Source of the DNA: Paenibacillus sp. HB172176
Lineage (GTDB): Bacteria > Bacillota > Bacilli > Paenibacillales > Paenibacillaceae
Reading direction: 5' to 3'
DNA length: 64,000 nt
Assembly (NCBI RefSeq): GCF_011947265.1
Contig: NZ_JAATHD010000001.1
Coordinates: 318,041-382,040 of the forward strand
Position 1 is the first letter of the stretch. The number at the start of each line of letters is the position of its first letter. Under the pieces are notes generated by a model. It had not been told where the DNA came from. It did not search any database and saw nothing but the letters and a program-made list of their open reading frames with translations. Made by a program: the position numbers and the translations under genes. Below, one piece after another: positions 20,807 through 29,383 of this stretch.

Positions 20807-22015
20807 ATGCCGCTCAAATTCGGCGTGAATGATTCTGATGCCGTAATTGTATCCGCCGTGCGTACGGCGGTTGGCAAAGCGAACAAGGGCAGCTTCGCGG
20901 AGACGCGGGCAGAGGATCTTGGCCAAGCAGTCATTCATGGAGCTCTGGAGCGGGTTCACGGTCTCGCGCCTGCGGAGATCGAGGATGTCATTCTCGGCTG
21001 CGCGATGCCGGAGGGAGAGCAGGGGCTGAATATGGCGAGGATCATTTCGCTCTATGCGGGATTGCCGGTGTCCGTCCCCGCGGTGACGATCAATCGCTTC
21101 TGCGCCTCTGGCCTGCAGTCGCTTGCTTATGCGGCGGAGAGGATCAGGCTTGAAGAAGCCGAGGTGATCCTTGCCGGCGGCGTCGAGAGTATGAGCCATG
21201 TTCCGATGTCCGGCTTCCGCTTTGCGCCGCATCCCGGTATTGCCGAAGCCATGCCGGAGGTCTATATGGGCATGGGTCATACGGCGGAGGAGGTTGCGCG
21301 AAGATACGGGGTATCCCGGCAGGATCAGGATGCGTTCGCCGCTTGCAGTCATCAGAAGGCCGCCGCCGCGCTGGCAGCGGGCTTGTTCAGGGAAGAGATC
21401 GTTGGGGTCAGCGTGAAGCGCTCCGGAACCGACGATAGCGGCAGACCGTGGGAGAAGACGTTCACGTTCGCCAAGGACGAGGGAGTGAGGCCGGAGACGA
21501 CGATGCAATCCCTGGCGCCGCTGAAGCCCTCCTTCGCCAGAGGCGGCACGGTTACCGCCGGCAACGCCTCGCAAATGAGCGATGGAGCCGCTGCGGTCGT
21601 AATGATGAGCCGCGCCAAAGCCGCCGCAATGGGGCTTCGTCCGCTCGCCGTATTCCGCGGCTTCAGTACGGCGGGCGTGTCGCCCGAGATTATGGGCATC
21701 GGCCCAATCGAGGCGGTTCCCAAGCTGCTCGCAAAGGCGGGCATTACGAAGGATGGGGTGGACCTGTTCGAGCTTAATGAGGCGTTCGCCGCACAATGCG
21801 TTCCGATTATCCGCAAGCTGGAGCTTAACCCCGAGCGCGTGAACGTGAACGGCGGCGCGATCGCGCTCGGGCATCCGCTGGGCTGCACCGGAACGAAGCT
21901 GTCGGTTACGCTTATTCACGAGCTCCGCCGCAGAGGCGGCGGCATTGGCGTTGTGACGATGTGCGTCGGCGGCGGCATGGGGGCAGCGGGCCTGCTGGAG
22001 GTATGTCCGCCTTGA
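20807..22015 (+). CDS. fadA: Acetyl-CoA C-acyltransferase (3-ketoacyl-CoA thiolase)
   Basis: 402 residues from ATG 20807, preceded by AAAGGAGG at 7 bases. It catalyses the last, thiolytic step of beta-oxidation. The nucleophilic Cys lies in NRFCASGLQSLAYAAERI. The second-half motifs are GNASQMSDGAAAVV, NEAFAAQC, NGGAIALGHPLGCTG and CVGGGMGAAGLLE with the catalytic Cys. Length and motifs are those of a complete type I degradative thiolase, without the low-complexity inserts seen in its neighbours. It sits between fadN and fadE as in B. subtilis. Confidence 0.97.
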   Translation: MPLKFGVNDSDAVIVSAVRTAVGKANKGSFAETRAEDLGQAVIHGALERVHGLAPAEIEDVILGCAMPEGEQGLNMARIISLYAGLPVSVPAVTINRFCASGLQSLAYAAERIRLEEAEVILAGGVESMSHVPMSGFRFAPHPGIAEAMPEVYMGMGHTAEEVARRYGVSRQDQDAFAACSHQKAAAALAAGLFREEIVGVSVKRSGTDDSGRPWEKTFTFAKDEGVRPETTMQSLAPLKPSFARGGTVTAGNASQMSDGAAAVVMMSRAKAAAMGLRPLAVFRGFSTAGVSPEIMGIGPIEAVPKLLAKAGITKDGVDLFELNEAFAAQCVPIIRKLELNPERVNVNGGAIALGHPLGCTGTKLSVTLIHELRRRGGGIGVVTMCVGGGMGAAGLLEVCPP

Positions 22016-22089
22016 ACCTCACAGGGTAAGCGAAGTTTCGACCCCATGAAGGTCAGACTGGCAGACTACGATGAAAGGAGAGCTGCGGC

Positions 22090-23919
22090 ATGACTACGGG
22101 TACCGTCCGTTTTGGCGGGAGATTTGTCATCGAGGAGAGCGAATTGCCATTGATTGCGACGCCGGAGGACTTCACGGAGGAGCAGCGGATGATGTCGCTT
22201 GCGGCGCGGCAATTCATCGAAGCGGAGGTAACGCCGCGCGATGCGGAGATCGAAGCTTTGAATTATGAGCTGACCCTCAACCTTATGCGCAAGGCTGGAG
22301 AGCTGGGACTGCTCGGAGCGGATATACCCGAAGCGTTCGGGGGAATGGGACTCGATAAGATTAGCACTACGTTGCTTGCGGAGACGCTTGCCAGAGCCTC
22401 CTCGTTCGCGCTTTCCTTGGGCGCGCATACCGGAATCGGCACCTTGCCGATCGTGTTCTTCGGCACGGCGGAGCAGAAGGAGGCTTATCTGCCCGATCTC
22501 GCAACAGGAGCTCGCATTGCCGCCTATTGCCTGACGGAGCCGGCGTCCGGGTCGGATGCGCTTGGCGCGCGGACAACGGCGAAGCTCAGCGAGGACGGTC
22601 GGCATTATATCCTGAACGGCTCCAAGCTGTATATTACGAACGCGGGCTTCGCCGATCTGTTCATCGTGTACGCGAAGGTGGACGGAGAGCGGTTCACCGC
22701 CTTCATCGTCGAGCGGGATATGCCCGGCTTCAGCGTTGGTCCCGAGGAGCATAAGATGGGCATCAAGGGCTCTTCGACCTGTCCGCTCTTCTTCGAGGAT
22801 GTGAAGGTTCCGGCAAATCATGTGCTAGGTGAAATCGGCAAAGGACATCGCATTGCGTTCAATATTCTCAATATTGGGAGATTCAAGCTTGGCGCCGCCT
22901 GTCTCGGAGCTGCGAAAGAGACGATCGAGCTGGCATCGCGATACGCGAACTCGCGCAAGCAATTCGGGAAGACGATTTCCTCCTTCCCGCTAATCGGAGC
23001 GAAGCTTGCGGATATGAACATTCGCGCCTATGTCATGGAAAGCATGGTCTATCGAACTGCAGGCTATATCGACAGCATGCTTAAGACGGCGGATGGAACC
23101 TCCGCCGAGAATGGCGATGGGGAGAGCGCATCTGGGAATTCCGCAGCAGCCGGAGAAGCCGGTTCAGGCGAAAAGGCGGTTGCGGCCATTAGCGAATATG
23201 CGTTGGAATGCTCGATTGTGAAGGTATTTGCTTCGGAGGCGCTCCATTTCATCATCGATGAAGGGGTGCAGATTCACGGCGGCTACGGGTACATCAAGGA
23301 ATACAAGGTGGAGAGAATGTATCGGGATTCGCGGATCAACCGGATTTTCGAAGGGACGAACGAGATCAATCGCATGCTCATTCCGGGCACGCTGCTCAAG
23401 AAAGCGCTGAAGGGCGAGCTTCCCTTGCTGGAGAAGGCGCAGGCGCTGCAAAGCGAGCTGATGCTGCCGGTATCGATGCCGGCATTCGACGAGCCGCTCG
23501 TCAAGGAAGAATACCGCATCGCTCAAGCGAAAAAAATATTCCTCGCCGTCGGCGGTCTGGCTGTGCAGAAGCTCGGCGTGCGCCTTGAGCAGGAGCAGGA
23601 GGTGTTATGCGTATTAGCCGACTTAATGATAGGCATCTACGCGATGGAGAGCGCGCAGCTGCGCGCGCGGAAGCTGCAGTCGAGAGGGAGCGGAGAAGCC
23701 GAGCTTGCGCAGATGATGACGGAGGTGTTCGTGCAGGAGACGATGGAGAGGACGGATTCCCTTGCCAAAACTGCGCTGGCTGCCCTGGCGCAAGGAGACG
23801 GCTTGCAGATGCAGCTGTCTGTGCTGAAGAAGCTGATGCGCGCGCCGCTTGCGGATACCATAGCCTTGAAACGCCAGATCGGGGCGCGCGTCGCGCATAG
23901 TGAGCATTATGTCGTGTAG
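22090..23919 (+). CDS. fadE: Acyl-CoA dehydrogenase
   Basis: 609 residues from ATG 22090 with GAAAGGAGAG just upstream. It performs the first FAD-dependent oxidation of acyl-CoA and donates electrons to ETF. Visible motifs: YCLTEPASGSDALGARTTA, FTAFIVERDMPGFSVG, RYANSRKQFGKTISSFP, IHGGYGYIKEY and the catalytic Glu region RIFEGTNEINRML. A short Gly/Ser/Ala/Glu insert (~338-358, ENGDGESASGNSAAAG) interrupts the helical domain. The C-terminal ~180 residues are the FadE-specific extension. It lies 15 bp before lcfA. Confidence 0.96.
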   Translation: MTTGTVRFGGRFVIEESELPLIATPEDFTEEQRMMSLAARQFIEAEVTPRDAEIEALNYELTLNLMRKAGELGLLGADIPEAFGGMGLDKISTTLLAETLARASSFALSLGAHTGIGTLPIVFFGTAEQKEAYLPDLATGARIAAYCLTEPASGSDALGARTTAKLSEDGRHYILNGSKLYITNAGFADLFIVYAKVDGERFTAFIVERDMPGFSVGPEEHKMGIKGSSTCPLFFEDVKVPANHVLGEIGKGHRIAFNILNIGRFKLGAACLGAAKETIELASRYANSRKQFGKTISSFPLIGAKLADMNIRAYVMESMVYRTAGYIDSMLKTADGTSAENGDGESASGNSAAAGEAGSGEKAVAAISEYALECSIVKVFASEALHFIIDEGVQIHGGYGYIKEYKVERMYRDSRINRIFEGTNEINRMLIPGTLLKKALKGELPLLEKAQALQSELMLPVSMPAFDEPLVKEEYRIAQAKKIFLAVGGLAVQKLGVRLEQEQEVLCVLADLMIGIYAMESAQLRARKLQSRGSGEAELAQMMTEVFVQETMERTDSLAKTALAALAQGDGLQMQLSVLKKLMRAPLADTIALKRQIGARVAHSEHYVV

Positions 23920-23934
23920 AGGGGGAGCGCAGCT

Positions 23935-25977
23935 ATGGAATCATTCGAAGGGAAAGACGGGAATGTACCCGATACACCGTCACTTGATGCTGCTGAGGAA
24001 GCATCGCAGACGGAGCAGGCTGAAATAGGAAGCTGCGCGGAGTCGTCCGAGACATTCGAGACGTCCGAGGCGTCCGAGCCGGCAGCGACGGAATCTAATG
24101 CGGCGGAAGCCGCAGACGCAACAACAGACGCAACAACAGACGCAACAACAGACGCAACAACAGACGCAACAACAGACGCAACAACAGACGCAACAACAGA
24201 CGCAACAACAGACGCTTCAGAGGATGCTCCCGAGTCGTCGGTTGACGAAGCCGCATATCCAGTGCAAGGGAACTCGCAGGCAGAGGAGCTTCCCAGGCCA
24301 TGGCTGCGCCATTACGAGCAAGAGGTTGCGCATTTGCTCGACTATCCCGATCAGAATATTACGCAGTTTCTGCTTAACGCCGTTAATCATTTCCCGAGAA
24401 ATAACGCACTAACCTTCATGGGCAAGACAATGACCTATCGCGAGCTGCATACCGCGGCGGTACGGCTCGCATCCGAGTTGCTTGCTCTCGGAATCGTCAA
24501 GGGCGACAGAGTCGCGATTATGCTTCCAAACTGTCCTCAAGCGGTCGTATCCTATTACGGAGTGCTGCTGGCGGGCGCCGTTATCGTGCAGACTAATCCT
24601 CTCTATGTGGAGCGGGAGCTGGAGCATCAGCTCAGCGACAGCGGCGCAGCTGCGATTATAACACTGGATATGCTGTATACACGTCTTGCGCGGGTGCGGG
24701 GAGAAACGCCTTCCGAAGGGCCCCTGCCGGCTCTGAAGAATGTGATCATCACCTCGATCAAGGACGGTCTGCCTTTTCCGAAGAGCATGCTCTATCCGAT
24801 CAAGCAACGCAAAGGCGGCCATCGCCCATCGGTTCCGTACGGCAAGCATGGCATTGTCGCTTATCGAAAGCTGTTCGTCGGCGGAGCGCCCGTTTTGCAG
24901 TTGCCGGAGCTTGCCGGCGGCGACGAGCTGGCGGCGTTGCAGTATACGGGCGGCACAACGGGCACGCCGAAGGGTGTCATGCTGACGCATCGCAATCTCG
25001 CGGCGAATACGCTGCAAATCTCGGCGTGGTTCCATCAGGCGGAGGCCGGCAAGGAGAGATATTTGGCAGCACTTCCCTTGTTTCATGTGTTTGGATTAAC
25101 GGTATTAATGAATATGTCGGCCATGCAGGCAGGCGCCATGATTCTGCTTCCGAGATTCGAGACGGATACGGTGCTGAAGACGATCAGCGGCGGGCAGCCC
25201 ACGATGTTTCCCGGCGCGCCTACGATGTATGTCGCTCTGATTAATCATGCGAACGCGGGCAAAGCGGATCTGTCTTCCATCAAGGTTTGCATCAGCGGCT
25301 CCTCGGCTCTGCCGCTCGAGGTGCAGGAGAAGTTCGAGCTTATGACGGGAGGCAGGCTGGTGGAAGGCTACGGCTTGACCGAAGCGGCTCCCGTCACCCA
25401 TTGCAATCCGGTATGGGGCAAGCGCAAGAACGGAACGATTGGCATTCCGTTGCCCGATACGGATGCGGCGATCGTTGATCCGGCAACCGGCGAGCGGCAG
25501 CCGCCCGGCGAGCTTGGCGAGCTTATTGTCAGAGGTCCGCAGGTGATGAAGGGGTATTGGAATCGGCCGGAGGAAACCGCAAGGACGCTTAGGAACGGCT
25601 GGCTGCATACGGGCGATTTGGCGACTATGGACGGGGATGGCTATTTTACCATTATGGATCGCATGAAAGATGTCATTATCGCAGGCGGCTTCAACGTCTA
25701 TCCGCGCGAGGTGGAAGAGGTTCTGTATGAGCATCCTGCCGTGAAAGAAGCATCGGTGCTCGGAATCAAGGATGATTACCGGGGGGAGACGGTGAAGGCC
25801 TTTATTGTGCTGAAGGACGGCTGGATCGTATCGCGAAGCCAGTTCGATCGATGGTGCAGGGACCGGCTTGCGGCGTATAAGGTACCCCATTACTATGAGT
25901 TTCGGGAAACGCTTCCAAAGTCGATGATTGGCAAGGTGCTGCGCCGCAAGCTGTTGGAGGAAGAGGGGAAAGAATGA
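23935..25977 (+). CDS. lcfA: Long-chain fatty-acid-CoA ligase with acidic repeat N-terminus
   Basis: 680 residues from ATG 23935 after GAGGGGGAG. It activates fatty acids to acyl-CoA for the operon's enzymes. The ANL adenylating motifs are complete: YTGGTTGTPKGVMLTH, GYGLTEAAPVTHCNP, GWLHTGDLATMDGDGYF, DVIIAGGFNVYPREVEE and KSMIGKVLRRKL. Family members usually begin at the equivalent of RPWLRHYEQE (residue ~121). The first ~120 residues here are an Ala/Thr/Glu/Asp-rich extension with eight TTDA repeats. No internal ATG with a good ribosome site was seen to exclude the extension. Last gene of the fad operon. Confidence 0.95.
   Translation: MESFEGKDGNVPDTPSLDAAEEASQTEQAEIGSCAESSETFETSEASEPAATESNAAEAADATTDATTDATTDATTDATTDATTDATTDATTDASEDAPESSVDEAAYPVQGNSQAEELPRPWLRHYEQEVAHLLDYPDQNITQFLLNAVNHFPRNNALTFMGKTMTYRELHTAAVRLASELLALGIVKGDRVAIMLPNCPQAVVSYYGVLLAGAVIVQTNPLYVERELEHQLSDSGAAAIITLDMLYTRLARVRGETPSEGPLPALKNVIITSIKDGLPFPKSMLYPIKQRKGGHRPSVPYGKHGIVAYRKLFVGGAPVLQLPELAGGDELAALQYTGGTTGTPKGVMLTHRNLAANTLQISAWFHQAEAGKERYLAALPLFHVFGLTVLMNMSAMQAGAMILLPRFETDTVLKTISGGQPTMFPGAPTMYVALINHANAGKADLSSIKVCISGSSALPLEVQEKFELMTGGRLVEGYGLTEAAPVTHCNPVWGKRKNGTIGIPLPDTDAAIVDPATGERQPPGELGELIVRGPQVMKGYWNRPEETARTLRNGWLHTGDLATMDGDGYFTIMDRMKDVIIAGGFNVYPREVEEVLYEHPAVKEASVLGIKDDYRGETVKAFIVLKDGWIVSRSQFDRWCRDRLAAYKVPHYYEFRETLPKSMIGKVLRRKLLEEEGKE
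24121..24216 (+). repeat. 12-bp tandem repeat in lcfA (TTDA x 8)
   Basis: Eight copies of acaacagacgca, the last differing only in its final base. Near-perfect identity points to recent slippage; changes in copy number would stay in frame. Confidence 0.95.
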
Positions 25978-26043
25978 AGGAAGGCGATTTGTCTCCATTG
26001 CAGAATGATATCGATTTTTAATGGGAATGTCACACTTTGTAAT

Positions 26044-26072
26044 TTGATTGGAGTTGGAAGATTCGCTATAAT
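26044..26072 (+). promoter_or_regulatory. SigA promoter of small membrane protein gene
   Basis: TTGATT, 17-base spacer, TATAAT; 100 bases upstream of the ATG at 26172. Confidence 0.65.
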
Positions 26073-26171
26073 TATAACTAATATTTGTAAATAAACTTGT
26101 GCAGTTTGCACATAATGGGATCTTCAATAATGGCCGATAATAATAAGAGTATGCGAGAAGGAGGCGGGGAC

Positions 26172-26375
26172 ATGGGAGAGGACTGGTTGAGGGTTGCTTT
26201 GCTGGCTTTCGGCATTGCCGTCGGCGTAATCGGCGTCATTGCTTATTTGCGTTTGTTTCGCAAACAAAAGCTGGAGGCGGCTTCCAGGTCTGATTTCGAG
26301 TCCCCGCTTTCTGACGAGTCAATGCATAAAAACGGCGATTCTGAGCTGGTAAATAAAGCTAATTCCGAACGATAA
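26172..26375 (+). CDS. Small single-pass membrane protein, function unknown
   Basis: 67 residues from ATG 26172, 7 bases after AAGGAGG. One transmembrane helix spans residues ~6-26 (LRVALLAFGIAVGVIGVIAY). It is followed by a basic LFRKQK stop-transfer and a polar, acidic tail of ~35 residues. It has its own SigA-like promoter, so it is not part of the fad operon. No family is recognised. Confidence 0.65.
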   Translation: MGEDWLRVALLAFGIAVGVIGVIAYLRLFRKQKLEAASRSDFESPLSDESMHKNGDSELVNKANSER

Positions 26376-26628
26376 AGCCAGCATTAAACTTGAATGTTCA
26401 TGAAATTTGAATGGTCTTTTCTCGCGAGTAAGGAAGTCATTTCTTCAATTGGCTTTCTTAATTGGCGGGTCAATGTTATAATAGTAAGAAAAATTGAAAC
26501 ATTGTGACTCATTGGGCCATGAAGCACATATGCCTGTACCGAAGGGGGTTCTTGCGGGGTAATATCCGCATCCGTTCTCGAATACTGCTGTTTAGGACGA
26601 CCATCCATCGTAAAAGGGAGGAGATTTC

Positions 26629-26817
26629 ATGGCGAAGCATAGCCAGAATGAAGTCAAGGAAAGCCTGAAGGAACTAACGAGAATTTTCCAGCCCAAGGAC
26701 CCGCGCAAATTTGTGAAGGATTACATTCGCAAGTATCGCATTACTGGCGGATATGAGGATGAACTAACCTCTTTGGTTGTAGATGAAATGGGCAGAATCA
26801 ACTCTTCAGTGGGATGA
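26629..26817 (+). CDS. Small cytoplasmic protein, function unknown
   Basis: 62 residues from ATG 26629 with GGGAGGAG 5-6 bases upstream. Charged and helical (NEVKESLKELTRIF, DPRKFVKDYIRKYRI), with no signal or membrane segment. The strong ribosome site and clean ATG argue for a real gene. A TATAAT at 26475 lies ~150 bases upstream. Confidence 0.6.
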   Translation: MAKHSQNEVKESLKELTRIFQPKDPRKFVKDYIRKYRITGGYEDELTSLVVDEMGRINSSVG

Positions 26818-26979
26818 ATCACGATGAACATAATGGCTTTGCAGGTTGCCGGGTTTTCGGCAGCAGGCAAGGCCTTTTTCTTTTTTGTGGAAAATATGGA
26901 TTATTGGCATGGTTAAGGTCATGAAGCTTTCCGAACAGGAATAGGGTAATGAAGATGGATTTTTGAGGAGGTGCTGGAG

Positions 26980-27732
26980 GTGGCTGTGGAGTTGAAGTCG
27001 AGGGAGCATATCAGAGAGATTCGCAAGGCGGGCCGCATTGTTGCAGCTTGTCATCGCGCGATTTCGAAGAGCATTGCTCCAGGCGTGACAACGCTTGAAA
27101 TTGATCGCTTCGTTGAGCGATTTATGCTGGAGAGGGGGGCCAAACCCGCGCAGAAAGGATATAAGGGTTATCCCTATGCGACTTGCGCTTCCCTCAACGA
27201 TGTAGCTTGTCATGGATTTCCAGATGTCGCTCCGCTGGAGTCGGGCGATATTGTGACCATCGATATGGTGGCTGATCTTGACGGCTGGCTCGCCGATTCG
27301 GCGTGGACGTACAGTATCGGCAAGACAACTGCGGCGACGGAGAAGCTGCTTCGGGTGTCGAAGCAGGCGATGCTTGCCGGAGTGAAGATGGCGGTTCCCG
27401 GCAACTATATCGGTGATATCGGGTATGCTGTGCAGAGGAAGGCCGAGCGGGAAGGCTTTCAGGTGGTTTCGAAATTCGTCGGTCATGGCATAGGCAGAAG
27501 CATGCATGAGTTTCCGCAGGTGGATCATCATGGACCTGCCGGTCAGGGAGTGAAGCTGGAGGACGGCATGGTCATTACGATCGAACCGATCGTAACGACT
27601 GGGCGCGCCGATGTGTTCATCGCACAGGACGGCTGGACGGCCAAAACGGTCGATGGCGGCTGGTCCGCGCAATTCGAGCATACCATCGCGGTCACGAAGG
27701 ACGGTCCGATCGTTCTGACCCGCTGGGACTAA
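26980..27732 (+). CDS. map: Methionine aminopeptidase, type I
   Basis: 250 residues. Of several GTG codons, the one at 26980 lies 8 bases after GAGGAGG and gives MAVELKSREHIREIRKAGRI, the usual family start. It removes the initiator Met from new proteins. Metal ligands are visible: Asp in TIDMVADLDGW and in LADSAW, His in GHGIGRSMHEFP, Glu in ITIEPIV and Glu in QFEHTIAVT. It resembles the stand-alone B. subtilis MapB (YflG) more than the ribosomal-operon copy, and no ribosomal genes are nearby. Confidence 0.93.
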   Translation: MAVELKSREHIREIRKAGRIVAACHRAISKSIAPGVTTLEIDRFVERFMLERGAKPAQKGYKGYPYATCASLNDVACHGFPDVAPLESGDIVTIDMVADLDGWLADSAWTYSIGKTTAATEKLLRVSKQAMLAGVKMAVPGNYIGDIGYAVQRKAEREGFQVVSKFVGHGIGRSMHEFPQVDHHGPAGQGVKLEDGMVITIEPIVTTGRADVFIAQDGWTAKTVDGGWSAQFEHTIAVTKDGPIVLTRWD

Positions 27733-27890
27733 CTGTTGAAACGCTACGCGCGGGGCTGTCGTTCACGCATTCTCGTTTGATAGGGGTCCTTAACTTTGAA
27801 ATGGGAAGAGTGGAAAGTTTAGGTCTTCCCAGATCTGAACCTGCCGTTGGCGCGCCGCCGATTGGCGGGTTTTTGCGTTGGCAGGTTTTT

Positions 27891-28285
27891 GGAGCGTGTG
27901 CAGATGTAAAAAGTAACACTGGAGAGCAGAAAAGCGAGGTAGGAGGGGCTGTAGGTGTAAAAAGTAACTCTGCAGAGTGGGAAAGCAGGCATGGAGCGTG
28001 TGCAGATGTAAAAAGTAACACTGGAGAGCAGAAAAGCGAGGTAGGAGGGGCTGCAGGTGTAAAAAGTAACTCTGCAGAGTGGGAAAGCAGGCGTGGAGCG
28101 TGTGCAGATGTAAAAAGTAACACTGGAGAGCAGAAAAGTGAAGTGGGAGGAGCTGTAGGTGTAAAAAGTAACTCTGAGAGTGGGAAAGCAGGCGTGGAGC
28201 GTGTGCAGATGTAAAAAGTAACACTGGAGAGCAGAAAAGCGAAGTGGGAGGAGCTGTAGGTGTGAAAAGTAACTCTGCAGTATTT
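27891..28285. repeat. 51/102-bp tandem repeat array C
   Basis: Eight half-units, each with GTAAAAAGTAAC at 27906, 27957, 28008, 28059, 28110, 28161, 28211 and 28262: spacing 51 bp except one 50-bp step from a single-base deletion. Two unit types alternate (one continuing ACTGGAGAGCAG, one TCTGCAGAGTGGG), so the true period is 102 bp. Because 51 is divisible by three, long stop-free frames arise in most frames, but none has a ribosome site and none looks like a gene. Confidence 0.9.
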
Positions 28286-28297
28286 TAGAGCAACTGG

Positions 28298-28627
28298 TTC
28301 GCAAGTCGAAGAAATCGACTAGCAAGGCCGAAACGTTGCTCGCCGAGGGCTGTAAGTCGAAAAAATCGACTAGCAAAGCCGAAACGTCGCTCACCGAGCG
28401 CTGTAAGTCGAAAAAATCGACTAGCAAAGCCGAAACGTCGCTCACCGAGCGCTGTAAGTCGAAAAAATCGGCTAGCAGAGCTGAAACGTCGCTCTCCGAG
28501 GGCTGCAAGTCGAAAAATTCGACTAGCAAAGCCGAACCGTCGCTCGCTGAGGGCTGCAAGTCGAAAAAATCGACTAACAAAGCCAAACCGTTGCTCGCCG
28601 AGGGCTGTAAGTCGAAAAAATCGACGT
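28298..28627. repeat. 51-bp tandem repeat array D
   Basis: Seven units in exact 51-bp phase, with AAGTCGA at 28303, 28354, 28405, 28456, 28507, 28558 and 28609. Each holds the inverted repeat AAGTCGA-AAAAA-TCGACT, and most are preceded by AGGGCTG or AGCGCTG as in array A at 12.3 kb. It directly follows array C and ends about 135 bp before the Met-rich lipoprotein gene. Together arrays C and D fill the 1-kb gap after map. Confidence 0.92.
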
Positions 28628-28763
28628 AGAGCGGACTTGTTAATGTTTCTGTAATGTTTTGCTAATATAATGGCAATGCAAACGTTCTTGGATAGTTAGA
28701 TGTTTCCCTTAAGATGTGAGCTATGAGCCGGATAGGCCATAATCACGAAGGGGGAAATGAACG

Positions 28764-29291
28764 ATGAAGAAGCAACTGTTAGGCGTGATGATTGTGGGAA
28801 GCATGCTGCTGCTTGGAGCGTGCAACAATTCGAACAACAATGAGATGATGAACAACAGTGGGAGCGGCAACGAGATGAAGTCGGACGACATGATGAAGGA
28901 CGGCGACATGACGAAGTCGGACGACACGATGAAGGACGGCGACATGACGAAGTCCGATGACAGGATGAAGGACGGCGACATGACGAAGTCCGATGACAGG
29001 ATGAAGGACGGAGACATGACGAAGTCCGATGACAGGATGAAGGACGGAGACATGACGAAGTCCGATGACATGATGAAGGACGGCGACATGACGAAGTCGG
29101 ACGACACGATGAAGGACGGCGACATGACGAAGTCGGACGACACGATGAAGGACGGAGACATGACGAAGTCCGATGACATGATGAAGGACGGAGACATGAC
29201 GAAGTCCGATGACATGATGAAGGACGGAGACATGACGAAGTCCGATGACACGATGAAGGACGGAGACATGGCGAAGTCGGATAAAATGTAG
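28764..29291 (+). CDS. Methionine-rich MXKDX-repeat lipoprotein
   Basis: 175 residues from ATG 28764 after AAGGGGGAAATG. A lipoprotein signal ends in lipobox LLGAC (Cys20), so the mature protein should be anchored outside the cell membrane. After an Asn-rich spacer come eleven 12-residue repeats of the form KSDD(M/T/R)MKDGDMT plus a partial copy. By count about 30 of the ~155 mature residues are Met. This is the pattern of pentapeptide MXKDX repeat proteins; in Azospira suillum a Met-rich MXKDX-type protein, MrpX, is a sacrificial hypochlorite scavenger regenerated by a YedY-type reductase. A two-component system and a YedY-family Mo protein follow at once, which supports the same role here. 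The role is inference. Confidence 0.88.
   Translation: MKKQLLGVMIVGSMLLLGACNNSNNNEMMNNSGSGNEMKSDDMMKDGDMTKSDDTMKDGDMTKSDDRMKDGDMTKSDDRMKDGDMTKSDDRMKDGDMTKSDDMMKDGDMTKSDDTMKDGDMTKSDDTMKDGDMTKSDDMMKDGDMTKSDDMMKDGDMTKSDDTMKDGDMAKSDKM
28877..29272 (+). repeat. 36-bp tandem repeats encoding KSDDxMKDGDMT
   Basis: Eleven 36-bp units inside the lipoprotein gene. Synonymous variants (cggacg versus cgatga, ggcgac versus ggagac) and Met/Thr/Arg variation at residue 5 show several rounds of block duplication. Confidence 0.92.
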
Positions 29292-29383
29292 CGGAGCAAG
29301 GATTCAACTGATCAAACGCAATGTGTATCCGCCGCCTTTGAACGGTATAATGAAAGCAAAAGGAATGGCGAGGAGGAAAATCA

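Noticed and set aside
27777..28629. Repeat-rich open frames in both orientations
   Set aside because: 51 is divisible by three, so stop-free frames are inherited by every copy. No ribosome site, no start context, no recognisable domain.
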